The notes under the pieces are model-generated. The model was not told the origin of the DNA. It ran no database searches and saw only the letters and a program-made list of their open reading frames with translations. Shown here piece by piece: positions 8,704-18,495 of a DNA stretch of 64,000 bases. The stretch comes from Actinomadura_C alba (GTDB lineage Bacteria; Actinomycetota; Actinomycetes; Streptosporangiales; Streptosporangiaceae), in contig NZ_BAAAOK010000040.1 in assembly GCF_039530285.1 (NCBI RefSeq), forward strand, positions 62,001 to 126,000, written 5' to 3'. A program made the position numbers and the translations under genes. Every line of letters starts with the position of its first letter. Position 1 is the stretch's first letter.

Positions 8704-11700
8704 ATGACCCACTCCGCACGATGGCGTCACCATTTGAGGCTGATTGTCGCATCGGTAGTCGCGATCGGCCTGACCGTGACGGCGCCGGCACAGGCCGAGC
8801 CGGAATCGCCCGCGCCCACCAAGACATCGGATGACCTGACCCTGTGGTATGACAAACCGGCGACCGACTGGGAGACCCAGGCCCTGCCCATCGGGAATGG
8901 ACCCTTGGGCGCTACGGTCTTCGGCGGCGTTGCCACCGAGCGACTGCAGTTCAACGAGAAGACCCTGTGGACCGGCGGTCCCGGTTCTCCCGGCTACGAC
9001 TTCGGCAACTGGAGGTCGCCGCGGCCGGGTGCCATCGCCGAGGTCCAGCAGCAGGTCGACCGCGACGGCCGGATGACGCCCGAGGCCGTGGCGGCCAAGC
9101 TCGGCCAGCCCAAGACCGGCTTCGGTGCCTACCAGACCTTCGGCGACCTGTACCTGGACATGGCCGGCGCCCCGCAGAACCCCACCGGCTACCGCCGCGA
9201 GCTGGGCCTGCGCGAGGCCGTGTCCCGGGTCGGCTACACCGCCGACGGCGTCACCTACTCCCGCGAGTACTTCGCCAGCAACCCGGGCAACGTGATCGTC
9301 GGACGCCTCTCGGCCGACCGCGGGGGCAAGGTCTCCTTCACACTGCGGTACACCTCGCCGCACAGCGGCACGACCGTCACCGCCTCCGGCGGCCGCCTCA
9401 CTATCCGCGGCGAGCTGGCGGACAACAAGATGAAGTTCGAGGCCCAGGTGCAGGTGATCACCCAGGGTGGCACCCGCACCGGCACCGGTGACAGAGTCAC
9501 CGTCACCGGCGCCGACAGCGCCGTGTTCGTGCTGTCGGCCGGCACCGACTACGCCGGCACCTACCCCGGTTACCGGGGCGCGGACCCGCACGCCAAGGTC
9601 ACCGGCGCGGTGGACGCGGCCGCGGCCCAGGACTACGAGCGGCTCAAGGCCGCCCATATCGCCGACTACCACAGGCTGTTCGACCGGGTACGGCTGGACC
9701 TCGGCCAGTCGGTGCCGGCGGTCCCGACCGACCGGTTGATCAGGAACTACACCGGCGGATCGTCGAGCGAGGACCGGGCGCTCGAGGCCATGTTCTTCGC
9801 CTACGGCCGCTACCTGCTGATCTCCTCCTCCCGCGAGAACGACATCCTGCCCGCCAACCTGCAGGGCGTCTGGAACAACTCGACCAGCCCACCCTGGTCG
9901 GCCGACTACCACGTCAACATCAACCTGCAGATGAACTACTGGCCGGCCGAGCAGACCAACCTGCACGAGACCACGAAGCCCTACGACCGCTACATCTCCG
10001 CCATGGTGCCCCCAGGGCGTAAGACCGCCAAGGACATGTACGGCGCGCTGGGGTGGGTGGTCAACAACGAGACCAACCCGTTCGGCTTCACCGGCCTGCA
10101 CAACTGGGCCACCTCGTTCTGGTTCCCCGAGGCCGCGGCGTGGACGACCCAGCACATGTACGACACCTATCGGTTCACCGGCGATGTGAACTACTTGCGT
10201 CAGACCGCCTACCCGGTGATCAAGGGGGCGGCCGAGTTCTGGCTGAACTTCCTGCACACCGACCCGCGTGACGGCAAGCTCGTGGTCTCACCCAGCTACT
10301 CGCCCGAGCAGGGTGATTTCTCCGCCGGCGCCTCGATGTCACAGCAGATCGTGTACGAGGTCTTCACCAACGCCCTGGCCTCGGCCAGGAAGCTCGGCGT
10401 GGACGCGCCGCTGCAGGCCGAGCTGACCGCGGCGCTGGCCAAGCTCGACCGGGGCATCCGAATCGGCTCCTGGGGTCAGCTCCAGGAGTGGAAGCAGGAC
10501 TGGGACGACAGGAACAACACGCACCGGCACGTCTCGCACCTGTACGCGCTGCACCCGGGCAACCAGATCACCGCCGGCACCCCGGAGGGCGAGGCCGCGA
10601 AGGTCTCGCTGACCGCCCGCGGCGACGGCGGCACCGGCTGGAGCAAGGCATGGAAGATCAACTTCTGGGCGCGGCTGCTGGACGGCGACCACGCCCACAA
10701 GATGCTCAGCGAGCAGCTCAAGTCCTCCACTCTGGACAACCTCTGGGACACCCACCCGCCGTTCCAGATCGACGGCAACTTCGGCGCCACCTCAGGCATC
10801 GCCGAGATGCTGGTGCAGAGCCATAGCGACGTGGTGCACGTTCTGCCCGCGCTGCCCAGCGCATGGAAGACCGGCTCGGTGTCGGGGCTGCGCGCCCGCG
10901 GCGACGTCACCGTGGACGCCGCCTGGAAGGACGGTTCCCCCGACACGATCACCGTGCGCCCAGGGAAGGCCGGACCGCTCAAGGTCAGGTCGTCCTTCAT
11001 CGCCGGGCTCTACCGTGTCCACGACGAGCAAGGCCGACAGGTGGACGCGCGTCGCGACGGCGACACTCTGAGCTGGAACGCCCGCGCGGGTGCGACGTAC
11101 ACGATCGAGAACCAGGCGTCCGTCAGCCTGGCCACGCCCTCCTCGGCCGTACCCGGTACCCCCTTCGAGGCGAAGGCCACGGTGACGGCCACCCGCGGGC
11201 GCGCGGTGCCCGCCTCGGACGTGCGGCTCACCCTGCCCAAGGGCTGGACCGCCGAGCCGACGTCGGTGCGCCTTCCGGCCTCGGCGCCCGGCCGCCCACG
11301 CACCGCAACCTTCACCGTCAGCCCGGGCACGGCGAGCGGTACGCGCAGCGCGCAGATCTCAGCGACGGCCACCGGCGACTCCTGGAAGGGCTCGGCCACG
11401 GCCACGCTGGCCGTCCCCCCGTGCGCCTCTCCGGAGCCGGGCTCGGTGCTCGTCGCCTGGGACCCGAAGGAGGGCGATACGGTCACCGACGCCTCAGGCA
11501 ACCGGCGCGATGCCACCGTCACGGGCGGGAGCGCCTCCTACGATGCCACCGCGCCCACCGGCAGCGGCCTGGTGCTCACCGGGAGCAACTATCTGACCAC
11601 CGGGAACACCATGCTCGGCCACCTGCCAGAGGCCACGTTCGCCGCTGATGTCAGGATCGGAGGCTCCGGCTACCGCCGGCTGTTCGACTCCCAGCCGTCC

Positions 11701-12075
11701 GGCGACCCGGGCACCGACGGGATCATCATCGATCTGACCCCCGACAACAGGCTGCGGTTCATCGGCGCCGGCCTGAACACGACCCTGAACACCACCTTGC
11801 CCACCGGCCAGTGGATCGACCTGGTGGTCACCCTGGACCGCGCCGGCGCGATCACCGTCTACGTCGACGGTGTTCAGAAGGCGACCGGCCAGGCCACCTC
11901 CGACGGCATCACCGGCTGCACCTCGCGGCCGCTGCGCTTCGGCGGCGACCAGAACGGCGGCCAGCGACTGACCGGCGCGGTGGACCGTGCCGCTATCTTC
12001 GCCGAGACTCTGTCGGTCGATGAGGTCAAGAACTGGAAGGAATCGGCCTTCCCGCCCGAGACCGCGTCTCGGTGA
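8704..12075 (+). CDS. Secreted multidomain GH95 alpha-L-fucosidase
   Basis: Predicted extracellular glycosidase (1123 aa) removing alpha-L-fucose by inversion. A Sec-type signal covers residues 1-32 (TVTAPAQA). The GH95 domain starts at DLTLWYDKPATDWETQALPI. It has NLQGVWNNS near 386, HVNINLQMNYW near 403 (the paired asparagines of the family), a glutamate in SPEQG near 534, and the catalytic aspartate in QIDGNFGATSG near 689. An alpha-galactosidase NEW3-like beta domain (about 804-907) and a LamG/concanavalin-like domain (about 913-1115) follow. GGAGGA stands 3 nt before the ATG. It is apparently monocistronic, ending at a very strong hairpin. Galactosidase specificity occurs in some GH95 relatives and is the main alternative. 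Confidence 0.9.
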   Translation: MTHSARWRHHLRLIVASVVAIGLTVTAPAQAEPESPAPTKTSDDLTLWYDKPATDWETQALPIGNGPLGATVFGGVATERLQFNEKTLWTGGPGSPGYDFGNWRSPRPGAIAEVQQQVDRDGRMTPEAVAAKLGQPKTGFGAYQTFGDLYLDMAGAPQNPTGYRRELGLREAVSRVGYTADGVTYSREYFASNPGNVIVGRLSADRGGKVSFTLRYTSPHSGTTVTASGGRLTIRGELADNKMKFEAQVQVITQGGTRTGTGDRVTVTGADSAVFVLSAGTDYAGTYPGYRGADPHAKVTGAVDAAAAQDYERLKAAHIADYHRLFDRVRLDLGQSVPAVPTDRLIRNYTGGSSSEDRALEAMFFAYGRYLLISSSRENDILPANLQGVWNNSTSPPWSADYHVNINLQMNYWPAEQTNLHETTKPYDRYISAMVPPGRKTAKDMYGALGWVVNNETNPFGFTGLHNWATSFWFPEAAAWTTQHMYDTYRFTGDVNYLRQTAYPVIKGAAEFWLNFLHTDPRDGKLVVSPSYSPEQGDFSAGASMSQQIVYEVFTNALASARKLGVDAPLQAELTAALAKLDRGIRIGSWGQLQEWKQDWDDRNNTHRHVSHLYALHPGNQITAGTPEGEAAKVSLTARGDGGTGWSKAWKINFWARLLDGDHAHKMLSEQLKSSTLDNLWDTHPPFQIDGNFGATSGIAEMLVQSHSDVVHVLPALPSAWKTGSVSGLRARGDVTVDAAWKDGSPDTITVRPGKAGPLKVRSSFIAGLYRVHDEQGRQVDARRDGDTLSWNARAGATYTIENQASVSLATPSSAVPGTPFEAKATVTATRGRAVPASDVRLTLPKGWTAEPTSVRLPASAPGRPRTATFTVSPGTASGTRSAQISATATGDSWKGSATATLAVPPCASPEPGSVLVAWDPKEGDTVTDASGNRRDATVTGGSASYDATAPTGSGLVLTGSNYLTTGNTMLGHLPEATFAADVRIGGSGYRRLFDSQPSGDPGTDGIIIDLTPDNRLRFIGAGLNTTLNTTLPTGQWIDLVVTLDRAGAITVYVDGVQKATGQATSDGITGCTSRPLRFGGDQNGGQRLTGAVDRAAIFAETLSVDEVKNWKESAFPPETASR

Positions 12076-12144
12076 TCGGCTGGTCGCGGGCGCTCGAGCC
12101 GTTGCGCGCCTCGCCGCCAGTGCCCGCGTAGTACGCGGGACCCG

Positions 12145-12188
12145 GTGGTGTGTCCGGTGGCCGTCCCAGGGGCCACCGGACACACCAC
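12145..12188 (+). terminator. Strong hairpin terminator after the GH95 gene
   Basis: An 18-bp perfect stem (GTGGTGTGTCCGGTGGCC at 12145-12162 pairing with 12171-12188) around an 8-nt loop, 70 bp after the stop. There is no T-run, as is common in actinomycetes. Confidence 0.7.
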
Positions 12189-12379
12189 TGATAACCAATA
12201 GTCACAATGGACTCAGGAGACGTCCGGATCGGACCAAATCGTGGAGCGCTACTCAAGTCTGCGCTCACGGCGGGAGTGGTGGTCACCCCTGATACCCAGC
12301 GGAGCGCTGGCCGCAACGGACGCGCAGCAGACCGCCGTTCGACCCACTCCTTTCATCACGGTGTCGCCAGCCGCTGGGG

Positions 12380-12611
12380 GCAGGCTTCGCGAATGTCCAG
12401 ATCAAGCTCCAGCATGGCGGGGTCGAGCGTGCGCTCGTGGGAACGCCGACGCTCAAGGGCACGGTGAAGGCCGGCTGGACGAGCGGAGGCGCCACACCTG
12501 ATGGGATCAACGCCACGGTGACGGTTCCGGCCTGTGCCGTGCCAATATCCGCGCATCGGCTCTCAGCTGGGGTCTGGATGATCGCTAGGCTGCTCTCCGG
12601 TACTGGTTGAT
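12380..12611 (+). pseudogene. Remnant of a glycoside hydrolase C-terminus (GH78-like)
   Basis: The frame reads AGFANVQIKLQHGGVERAL and then LKGTVKAGWTSG and INATVTVPA. This is the pattern of the C-terminal beta domain of alpha-L-rhamnosidases (GF-x-x-V-x-I-x-P ... V-x-G-x-I/V-x-x-x-W ... V-T-V-P-A-N). No catalytic part remains upstream, and its end overlaps a transposase remnant on the other strand, which suggests deletion linked to insertion-sequence activity. Confidence 0.35.
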
Positions 12612-12740
12612 CAAGCCTCCGACGACCTTATAGCGCTGGATCCGGGCGGTCATGTCGATCACTCGGCCGGGTTCGTGCAGCGGTGGCCTTTGGTCCCGGG
12701 ACTGATGCGGACGATGATCGTTATTTCTCCGCCGCCAGGC
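12585..12740 (-). mobile_element. IS481-like transposase remnant, C-terminus
   Basis: The minus frame encodes NNDHRPHQSRDQRPPLHEPG and then YKVVGGLINQYRRAA before a stop. This is the typical tail of integrase-core transposases (H-x-R-P-H-x-S-R-x-x-R-P-P ... GGLINEYxRAA). The catalytic core and N-terminal helix-turn-helix are missing. Confidence 0.65.
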
Positions 12741-13022
12741 GTACAACCAGGGCGCGTATCTCCTGGAGGGCATGGTGCTGGATGTCGCCGCCAACGACAT
12801 CCAGCACGACATCAACGCGTCCGTGACAACGGCCCCGTTTACTCGGGCGGTCATCTGCGGACGCAGATCTGGTGCGTACTCCCCAAACGTTCACACCTGC
12901 GCTGGAGATTCTCGATCGAATTCGCCGTTCGCTCCGACCCGTTGACCAGACGACCCCACCGCCGCGGCGGTTGAAGGAGGCTGGTGTTCACAGGGGTCGC
13001 AGCCTGTGAGATAGGGCCCGGT
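12741..13022. other. Non-coding stretch
   Basis: Nothing recognisable on either strand; it probably belongs to the same decayed zone as the transposase remnant beside it. Confidence 0.4.
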
Positions 13023-13607
13023 CTATTGCATGGCGAATCTGATGAGGGCCTGCCGGTCGCCTTGCTTGATCTTGCCTTGCTGGTTGAGGACTTCGAGCTG
13101 CCAGTGGGAACCGTTGCGGAGGGCTCGGCAGATGGCGTTGGCGTTGTCGGCGCCGAGCAGGGACGGCCAGATGTCGGCGACCTGTTCTGAGCTGCCGCCC
13201 GTGGCGTCATAGACCTTGAACGAGATGTTGTTGGCCTTGTCAAAGGAGCTGCCTCGTTTGAAGGCCGCAGCGATGAAGACGATGGAGGTGATCGCAGGCG
13301 GAACGTTGGCGAAGGTGACCTGGACGGTCTCGTCGTCGCCTTCGGCGGCGCCGGTCTGCTCGTCGCCGGAGTGCTTGACCGAGCCGTTGCCGAGCGGGTC
13401 CAGGGAGTCCAGGCCAGCGAGTCTGACCGGTTCCGCGCCCTGCATGAGGACGGCGATCAGGTCGAGGTCGACGCCCTTTTTCCGTCGGGCCTTGCCGAGG
13501 AGCCCGCCACTGGATCCGGCGGAGGGGTCCCAGGCCACACCCACGATCAGGTGGGTGATGCCGTTCAGATCGGCGGCTCCGTCTTCCTTGGTCAGCGTGA
13601 TCGCCAT
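13023..13607 (-). CDS. TerD-family stress protein
   Basis: Cytoplasmic calcium-binding stress protein of the tellurium-resistance TerD family (194 aa, the usual length). It shows LDLIAVLMQ, then KHSGDEQTGAAEGDDETVQV, whose acidic residues are the expected calcium ligands, and FIAAAFKRGSSFDKANNISF. ATG 13607 is preceded by AAGGAGACGACG, so it is preferred over the upstream ATG at 13622. No other ter genes are nearby, which is common for dispersed TerD paralogues in actinomycetes. The exact role is not known. Confidence 0.88.
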   Translation of the reverse strand: MAITLTKEDGAADLNGITHLIVGVAWDPSAGSSGGLLGKARRKKGVDLDLIAVLMQGAEPVRLAGLDSLDPLGNGSVKHSGDEQTGAAEGDDETVQVTFANVPPAITSIVFIAAAFKRGSSFDKANNISFKVYDATGGSSEQVADIWPSLLGADNANAICRALRNGSHWQLEVLNQQGKIKQGDRQALIRFAMQ

Positions 13608-14817
13608 CGTCGTCTCCTTCATATTCTCGGCTTAGGCCCGCCTTGATCAAACCATCTCCACGGGCCGCATTGATCGCGCGGCTGCGGATTCGGCTTCCGG
13701 GGCTGGATCCTCAACGGCGGCCGGTACCACGACGTTCCGCCAGTCGCGGCGCATGGGGCGTAGACGGGCAGCGGTTCGGCGGGCTCGGACGACTCGTCCA
13801 GTGCTCGCGCCTCCGCAAGCAGGCCGGGGGCGATCATGGCGATCGCGAACCTCCATCCGCGCCCGGTTCCTTCCCCCATGGCTTCCTTACGTCATCTACG
13901 GCGGGGCCGGTGTTGCGTGCGATTCAACGAGCTGGACCGGCGACGGGTTCCTGGCCCCGTCTCGACGGCCCGGTGTCACGTCGTTCGTCGTCGACGATCT
14001 CCTCGACGACCTCTTTGGCGATGGTCCTGCCGACGAAGCCCGCTGCGCGCACCGTCGCGACCGCGCCCCAGCCGGAACCTCGTGATCTGGCGCGACTTCA
14101 GCAGGCTGATCTTCTGCCCTGATCGAGCTGTCCACGCGGCGTTTTCCTCGTTCAGATTCCTTCGCTCATCATTGCAGGGAGGTCCGCGCCTCCACGATCA
14201 GCTGGCCCTGTGGAATCCCTGGTCGGGACGACGTAGATGCTGTGTGTTTTCCGCACATGATTCGCTCCGCTCGCCCCTGCCGGAAGACCAGGAACCCCCA
14301 ACGTTCCCGAAGAACAGTCCATGCGCCAGATGACGTAACGCAGGCATCACCTGGCAACCGGTGCTGCAGATGACGATGACGGTGGGTGGGGACGCGTTCC
14401 ACACGCGGCCCGGGGGATGACCGCGCGCCGGGTCCAGCCGGCCTACCGCCCAGGGCGAACGATATGAACGCCCAACTCCATCGCCCGCGTCAAGCCAGAC
14501 CCATTCAGGACCAACGGCGACCTCATCCAACGATCCCAGCACTGCCGCAGGCCTTACACCCGCAGAAGTCACTGCCATCCGGCATGTTCACGACATTGGA
14601 CACACCCACCAGGCCAAAACATCACACCGATCGCCACCGCCACCGGACTCACTGCTGTGATCTCTAACAGGACGGCCACGATCATCCCCGGAAGGCCATG
14701 GACGACAAGATCACGACATCCGAGCAACCAACGAGCAACCACGGGTCGTCAGCCAACACGGGTTACCGTCGGCGCCAGCGGAGACGATCAGAGCCGGGCG
14801 GCGCCCTGGTTACCTGG
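13608..14817. other. Long stretch without a recognisable gene
   Basis: Open frames exist on both strands, but none shows a family motif, a good ribosome binding site and sensible composition together. I read it as decayed DNA between TerD and a transposase remnant. Confidence 0.4.
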
Positions 14818-15000
14818 ATGCCACCTGCGCACGGTCCTCGCCGTCTACGAGGCCTATTTTAAAGTGCACCGTCCACACCGGGGCCCTGAACCAGGCCAGC
14901 CCGCTCCCGGGCACTACCCGATCCCATCGACGCCGACATCACGGTCATCCGACGAGACCGACTCGGTGGTCTTCTACACGAATACTCGCAGGTCGCATGA
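14818..15000 (+). mobile_element. IS481-like transposase remnant, C-terminus, frameshifted
   Basis: HLRTVLAVYEAYFKVHRPHR, followed after a frame change near 14905 by PDPIDADITVIRRDRLGGLL and HEYSQVA-stop. This is the standard end of an integrase-core transposase. Only the last 60 or so residues survive. The 15001-15334 stretch that follows holds nothing recognisable. Confidence 0.65.
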
Positions 15001-15334
15001 GGTGACACAGTATTCGGCACCCACACCCTTCCTCGACGGGAATGACGGCACCAGGGCTGCCCGGAGTGCAGGGCCGGCGGTCCGAGCGACCCCTATGGCG
15101 AAGCGAATGCTACTGATGAAGCTTCCCGGACCGTTCGCGGGCCGCCGAGCGCGGGCTGGCGGCGGTCCACTGCCCGCCGGCGGCCGCGAAGAGGGGCGGC
15201 GGTACTGACGGGTGTTCGGCAAGGGTGGCGGAAGCCGCGACTTGCCCCTCCCTCACGCGGTCGCCCGGCGTAGGCAAGGTAGGCCGCGACCCGGAAGTTT
15301 CAACCCTGCCTGCGGTTCGGAGACTCCATTGTTG

Positions 15335-15965
15335 TCACTCGCTGGGCTGGGTGGTGATGATCCTGGCCATCACCGAGTGGATCGGCTCACCGTGGAGCAG
15401 GTTCCGCAGTTCTTCGACGCCGTATTGCCGCTGTTCTGGGGTGAGCGAGATGTATTTTTCGATTCGTTCGTTAAATGTTTGCCGGAACTTCGCGTAAAGC
15501 TCGTCGTCTTCCCGCACGCGGCCGGCGATCTCCACGAGGGCGGCGGTCCAGCGAAATCGTCCTCGGGTATCGGGTGATCCGGCAGGATGTCGGCGAACCG
15601 GCCGGCGTTCTGGCCGAAGAGCGTGCCGTCGAGCGGGCGCATGGTGAAGATGTGTGCGTAGTGCTGTTCATGAATTGCCAGTGGCAGCTGTCCAAGGGCC
15701 ATTGATTCGTGGAGCGCGGTGAGCAGGTCGTGTTCTGGTTCGGCGTCGCGTCGTAGGTTCTGCAGTCCTTCGATGTCGACGATCGAGCCGGTCGGATGGA
15801 TCACGGGACCGGTGCCGAGAGCGGTGAACTCGGCTGCGCGCTGGGTGACGCCGGGGAAGTTCTGCACGACACTGTGCGTGGCGAGCAGGTGCGCGGCGAC
15901 GACGCGCTCATGCGGTGAGAGGCCGGCTAGGTGCTGGTCGGCGGCTGCGAAGTAGGAGCGTGGCA
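15335..15965 (-). pseudogene. Unrecognised protein, frameshifted and abutting an IS5-like remnant
   Basis: Two minus-strand frames join into one plausible protein. The first runs MPRSYFAAADQHLAGLSPHE ... FTMRPLDGTLFGQNAGRFAD to about PEDDF. The second continues FRWTAALVEIAGRVREDDEL ... MARIITTQPSE with a stop at 15335. Joining them needs one extra base near 15555. Upstream, the first frame runs without interruption into IS5 transposase sequence, so the true N-terminus is either the ATG at 15965 or was lost. I recognise no family. It may be a real gene with a single error or frameshift, or a decaying one. It lies divergent from the radical SAM gene at 16434. Confidence 0.45.
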
Positions 15966-16400
15966 TCGTCTCGCACAGGTCGCTGATGTGTTCGGGGCGT
16001 CGTTCGTAGTCGCGGACCAGGCGCCGGTACCGCAGTAACCAGCCGAAACTGCGTTCGACCACCCGCCGGCGCGGTATGGCGTGAAACGCGTGCAGTTCGG
16101 TGCGCTTGATGATCTGCACCGTGATCCCGGCGACGGCACGGACCCAGGGGGGCCAGGGGGTTTGCCGTCGTAGCCGGAATCGGCCCAGATCAGCTTGAGC
16201 CGGGTACAGACGTTCAGTAGCGCGATGACCAGCAGTTTGGCGCCGAAGCGGTCACCGATGTTGGCGGTGGTGACCACGACCGCCAGCAGAATCCCTCCAC
16301 GTCGACGGACGTTGTCGAGCGGGCGCCGACCGTCCAGTGCACGCCGCAGAACAACGGCCACCTGCGGGCCGGCCGGACCACAGTGCGCACGGGAGAAGAA
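15966..16400 (-). mobile_element. IS5-family transposase remnant
   Basis: Successive minus frames give ILLAVVVTTANIGDRFGAKL, LKLIWADSGYDGKP and VQIIKRTELHAFHAIPRRRV then VVERSFGWLLRYRRLVRDYE. This is the DDE catalytic region of an IS5-family transposase (the D of ADSGYDG and the E of VVERSFGWL). At least two frameshifts break it, and the N- and C-terminal ends are missing. Confidence 0.7.
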
Positions 16401-16433
16401 GGCAGTCTATTTGAGTGAGGATACATTTTTCAA

Positions 16434-17942
16434 ATGCAGCTTCGAGACCTCAGTGTTCTACTGTTGTATCCTCCGAACCAGAGCGTGCCAGGGACCGTGT
16501 GCAAGCCGAACGGCTCGCTCGCCTATCCGCACCTAGGCGGAGCGCTCCGGCAGCATGGAGTGCACGTGCAGGTCTTCGACGCCTGTGTCGGCGGCGGACC
16601 CGACGTGCTCGACGACATCTTCGCCAACCCGTCGCCGATCCCGAGCGGCCTGGTGCGCACCGGCGTCAGCGATGAGCGGATCCTCGGGGTCGTGGCGGAG
16701 CACGACATCGTCGGCATCACGTCGATCTTCACCGACCAGGAGTCGATGGTTCTGCACTGCGCCCGGCTGATCAAGGCGGCCTATCCCGAGAAGATCCTCG
16801 TCTCCGGCGGGGTGAACGCGCGCTCCCGGCTGCCACTGTTCTTCGCGGCCGGCTTCGACGTGGTGTGCCTGTCCGAGGCCGACCACACCATCATCGACAT
16901 CGTCGAGGCCGTGCGGCGCTCGAGCAGGCCGAGCTTCGCCGACATCCACGGCGTCGCGTTCCCCGACGCCGGCCGGATCCGGATCAACCCCGCCCGTGCC
17001 CAGGACATGGTGCGGAACCTCGACACCCTGCCCATGCCAGCCTGGGACCTGCTGCCCAACCAGCGCTACTGGAAGATGGCCCGGCCGCACTCCGGCGTGT
17101 TCGAGCCCGGCGCTGAGCTGCGCTACGGCACCATGATGACCTCGCTCGGTTGCCCGTTTGCTTGCACGTACTGCCACATTGCCGACGAGACGGAGGGCAG
17201 CATCAGCGGGCCCATCGGGAGCTTCCGCGTGAAGTCCGACGACCGGGTGATGGCCGAGATCGAGACCCTGAAGAGCCTCGGCGTGACGGACGTGTTCATC
17301 GAGGACGACTCGCTGCTCGGGCAGAAGAAGCGCGGCCTGCGACTGCTGGAGCGGATCCAGGAGGCCGGCGTGACCGTCTGCGACGTCAACGGCATCAACA
17401 TCATCCACCTGCTCAAGCGCTGGAAACCCGACCACGAAGTACTCGAGGCGTTGGCCAACGCGGGTTTCACGCAGATCAACTTGCCGTTCGAGACGGCCAA
17501 CCTGCGCATCATGCGTAAGTACGCGAGCAACAAGCTCAACGTGGAAATGGCCGACCTTCCCGGGCTGATCGTCGCCATGAAGGAGTACGGCTTCAAGATC
17601 TACGGCCACTACATGATCGGTTGGCCGGACGAGACGATGGAGGAGATGGAGACCACCATCGACATGGCTCGCGAACACGTCTCCTACGGTTTGGACGGGG
17701 CCCACTTCTTCTGTGTCGTGCCGATGCCCGGCACGCCGCTGTTCGACATGGCGATCGCCGGCGGCCACATCAGCCCCGATTTCAACCCCGACATGATGAA
17801 CATCTACCACGCCAACATGACCAATACGACCGTCCCCGCGGACGTCCTAACAGAGACCCGCGCCCGCGCCTGGGCAGAGGTCAACTCCGCGACGTTCATA
17901 GGCGCCAAGGAGCGCTGGGTGGCCGGGACAACGAACGAGTAG
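16434..17942 (+). CDS. Cobalamin-binding radical SAM protein of unknown substrate
   Basis: Predicted B12-dependent radical SAM enzyme (502 aa). Residues 1-150 form a B12-binding Rossmann-type domain (LLLYPPNQSVPGT, ILVSGGVNARSRLPLFFAAG). The radical SAM core follows with the CxxxCxxC cluster motif CPFACTYC at residues 240-247. Later segments include LPFETANLRIMRKYASNK and YGHYMIGWPDETMEEMETTI, typical of the B12-rSAM group. Cobalamin may bind base-off, since no DxHxxG motif is seen. Family members methylate unreactive carbons or phosphorus, or rearrange rings. The gene is intact but has no partner peptide or biosynthetic gene beside it, so the product cannot be predicted. ATG 16434 follows GAGG by about 14 nt. 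Confidence 0.85.
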   Translation: MQLRDLSVLLLYPPNQSVPGTVCKPNGSLAYPHLGGALRQHGVHVQVFDACVGGGPDVLDDIFANPSPIPSGLVRTGVSDERILGVVAEHDIVGITSIFTDQESMVLHCARLIKAAYPEKILVSGGVNARSRLPLFFAAGFDVVCLSEADHTIIDIVEAVRRSSRPSFADIHGVAFPDAGRIRINPARAQDMVRNLDTLPMPAWDLLPNQRYWKMARPHSGVFEPGAELRYGTMMTSLGCPFACTYCHIADETEGSISGPIGSFRVKSDDRVMAEIETLKSLGVTDVFIEDDSLLGQKKRGLRLLERIQEAGVTVCDVNGINIIHLLKRWKPDHEVLEALANAGFTQINLPFETANLRIMRKYASNKLNVEMADLPGLIVAMKEYGFKIYGHYMIGWPDETMEEMETTIDMAREHVSYGLDGAHFFCVVPMPGTPLFDMAIAGGHISPDFNPDMMNIYHANMTNTTVPADVLTETRARAWAEVNSATFIGAKERWVAGTTNE

Positions 17943-18329
17943 GTTCGCCCGGCAGGCCGTACCTTACTTGAATATCATGTGGTGTCGACGGAGTGAGAGT
18001 GGGCGCCCATAACGACGGAACCAGCAGCCATCGAGGCATCCAGCCTGGTCAAGACCTTTGGCAAGCGTTCGAACATCGTCCGGCCCCAAGTCAGCAGGCA
18101 CGAGAGCAGAGTATACTTCCTCGCTCTCAACGGCATTCCATTGAGGTCATCCCAAAGGCGCCAAGGTGCGTACCAGCCGAATTGGTCGGAGATTTCGCAA
18201 CCCATGGATGCGGGTGGGCCCAGCACTCGCCCAAGCCTTCCGGACGAATCGAGAGGGTGATTCCACACAGATGGATGATCGATCGTATGCAGACACTCGC
18301 GAGGCCCGGAACTCGGCTCCGTACGTAGG
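17943..18329. other. Gene-free stretch with a short ABC-ATPase-like fragment
   Basis: At about 18008-18046 one plus frame reads AAIEASSLVKTFGKR, like the start of DrrA-type ABC ATPases, then loses all similarity. Nothing else is recognisable up to the oxidoreductase remnant. Confidence 0.3.
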
Positions 18330-18495
18330 GCATGTCATAGGCACTCGAGCGAACTTCCGGACAGTCCCAATGAGGTCTTTCAAAGTCTCGGGTCCTCGTG
18401 AATTGGCAATGACGACGTCGTAGCCGTTCGCGATCGACGCACGCGCGATCTGGCTACCAGGCCTCACCTGCGCCAATGAGGCCGATTACTGGCAT
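18330..18495 (-). pseudogene. Remnant of an F420-dependent NADP oxidoreductase-type protein
   Basis: From an ATG at 18495 with AAAGGA just upstream, the frame begins MPVIGLIGAGE, then after a frameshift continues GSQIARASIANGYDVVIANS and RGPETLKDLIG before similarity ends. This is the N-terminal NADP-binding fold of coenzyme-F420-dependent NADP oxidoreductase-like proteins. The remaining roughly 150 residues are absent. Confidence 0.55.

Noticed and set aside
8665..10257. A 530-aa minus-strand frame opposite the GH95 gene
   Set aside because: Val/Gly/Arg-rich shadow without any family motif; the plus strand encodes conserved GH95 active-site segments.
15540..15570. Programmed -1 ribosomal frameshift joining the two halves of the unrecognised gene
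   Set aside because: No X-XXY-YYZ slippery heptamer or convincing downstream structure is visible; mutation or sequencing error is simpler.
16533..17810. A 425-aa minus-strand frame opposite the radical SAM gene
   Set aside because: Histidine- and valine-rich shadow of the radical SAM coding sequence; it lacks a ribosome binding site and domains.
18008..18064. Start of an ABC transporter ATPase gene (AAIEASSLVKTFGKR)
   Set aside because: Only about 15 residues match, with no Walker motifs and a stop upstream in frame; kept only as a note on the gap.
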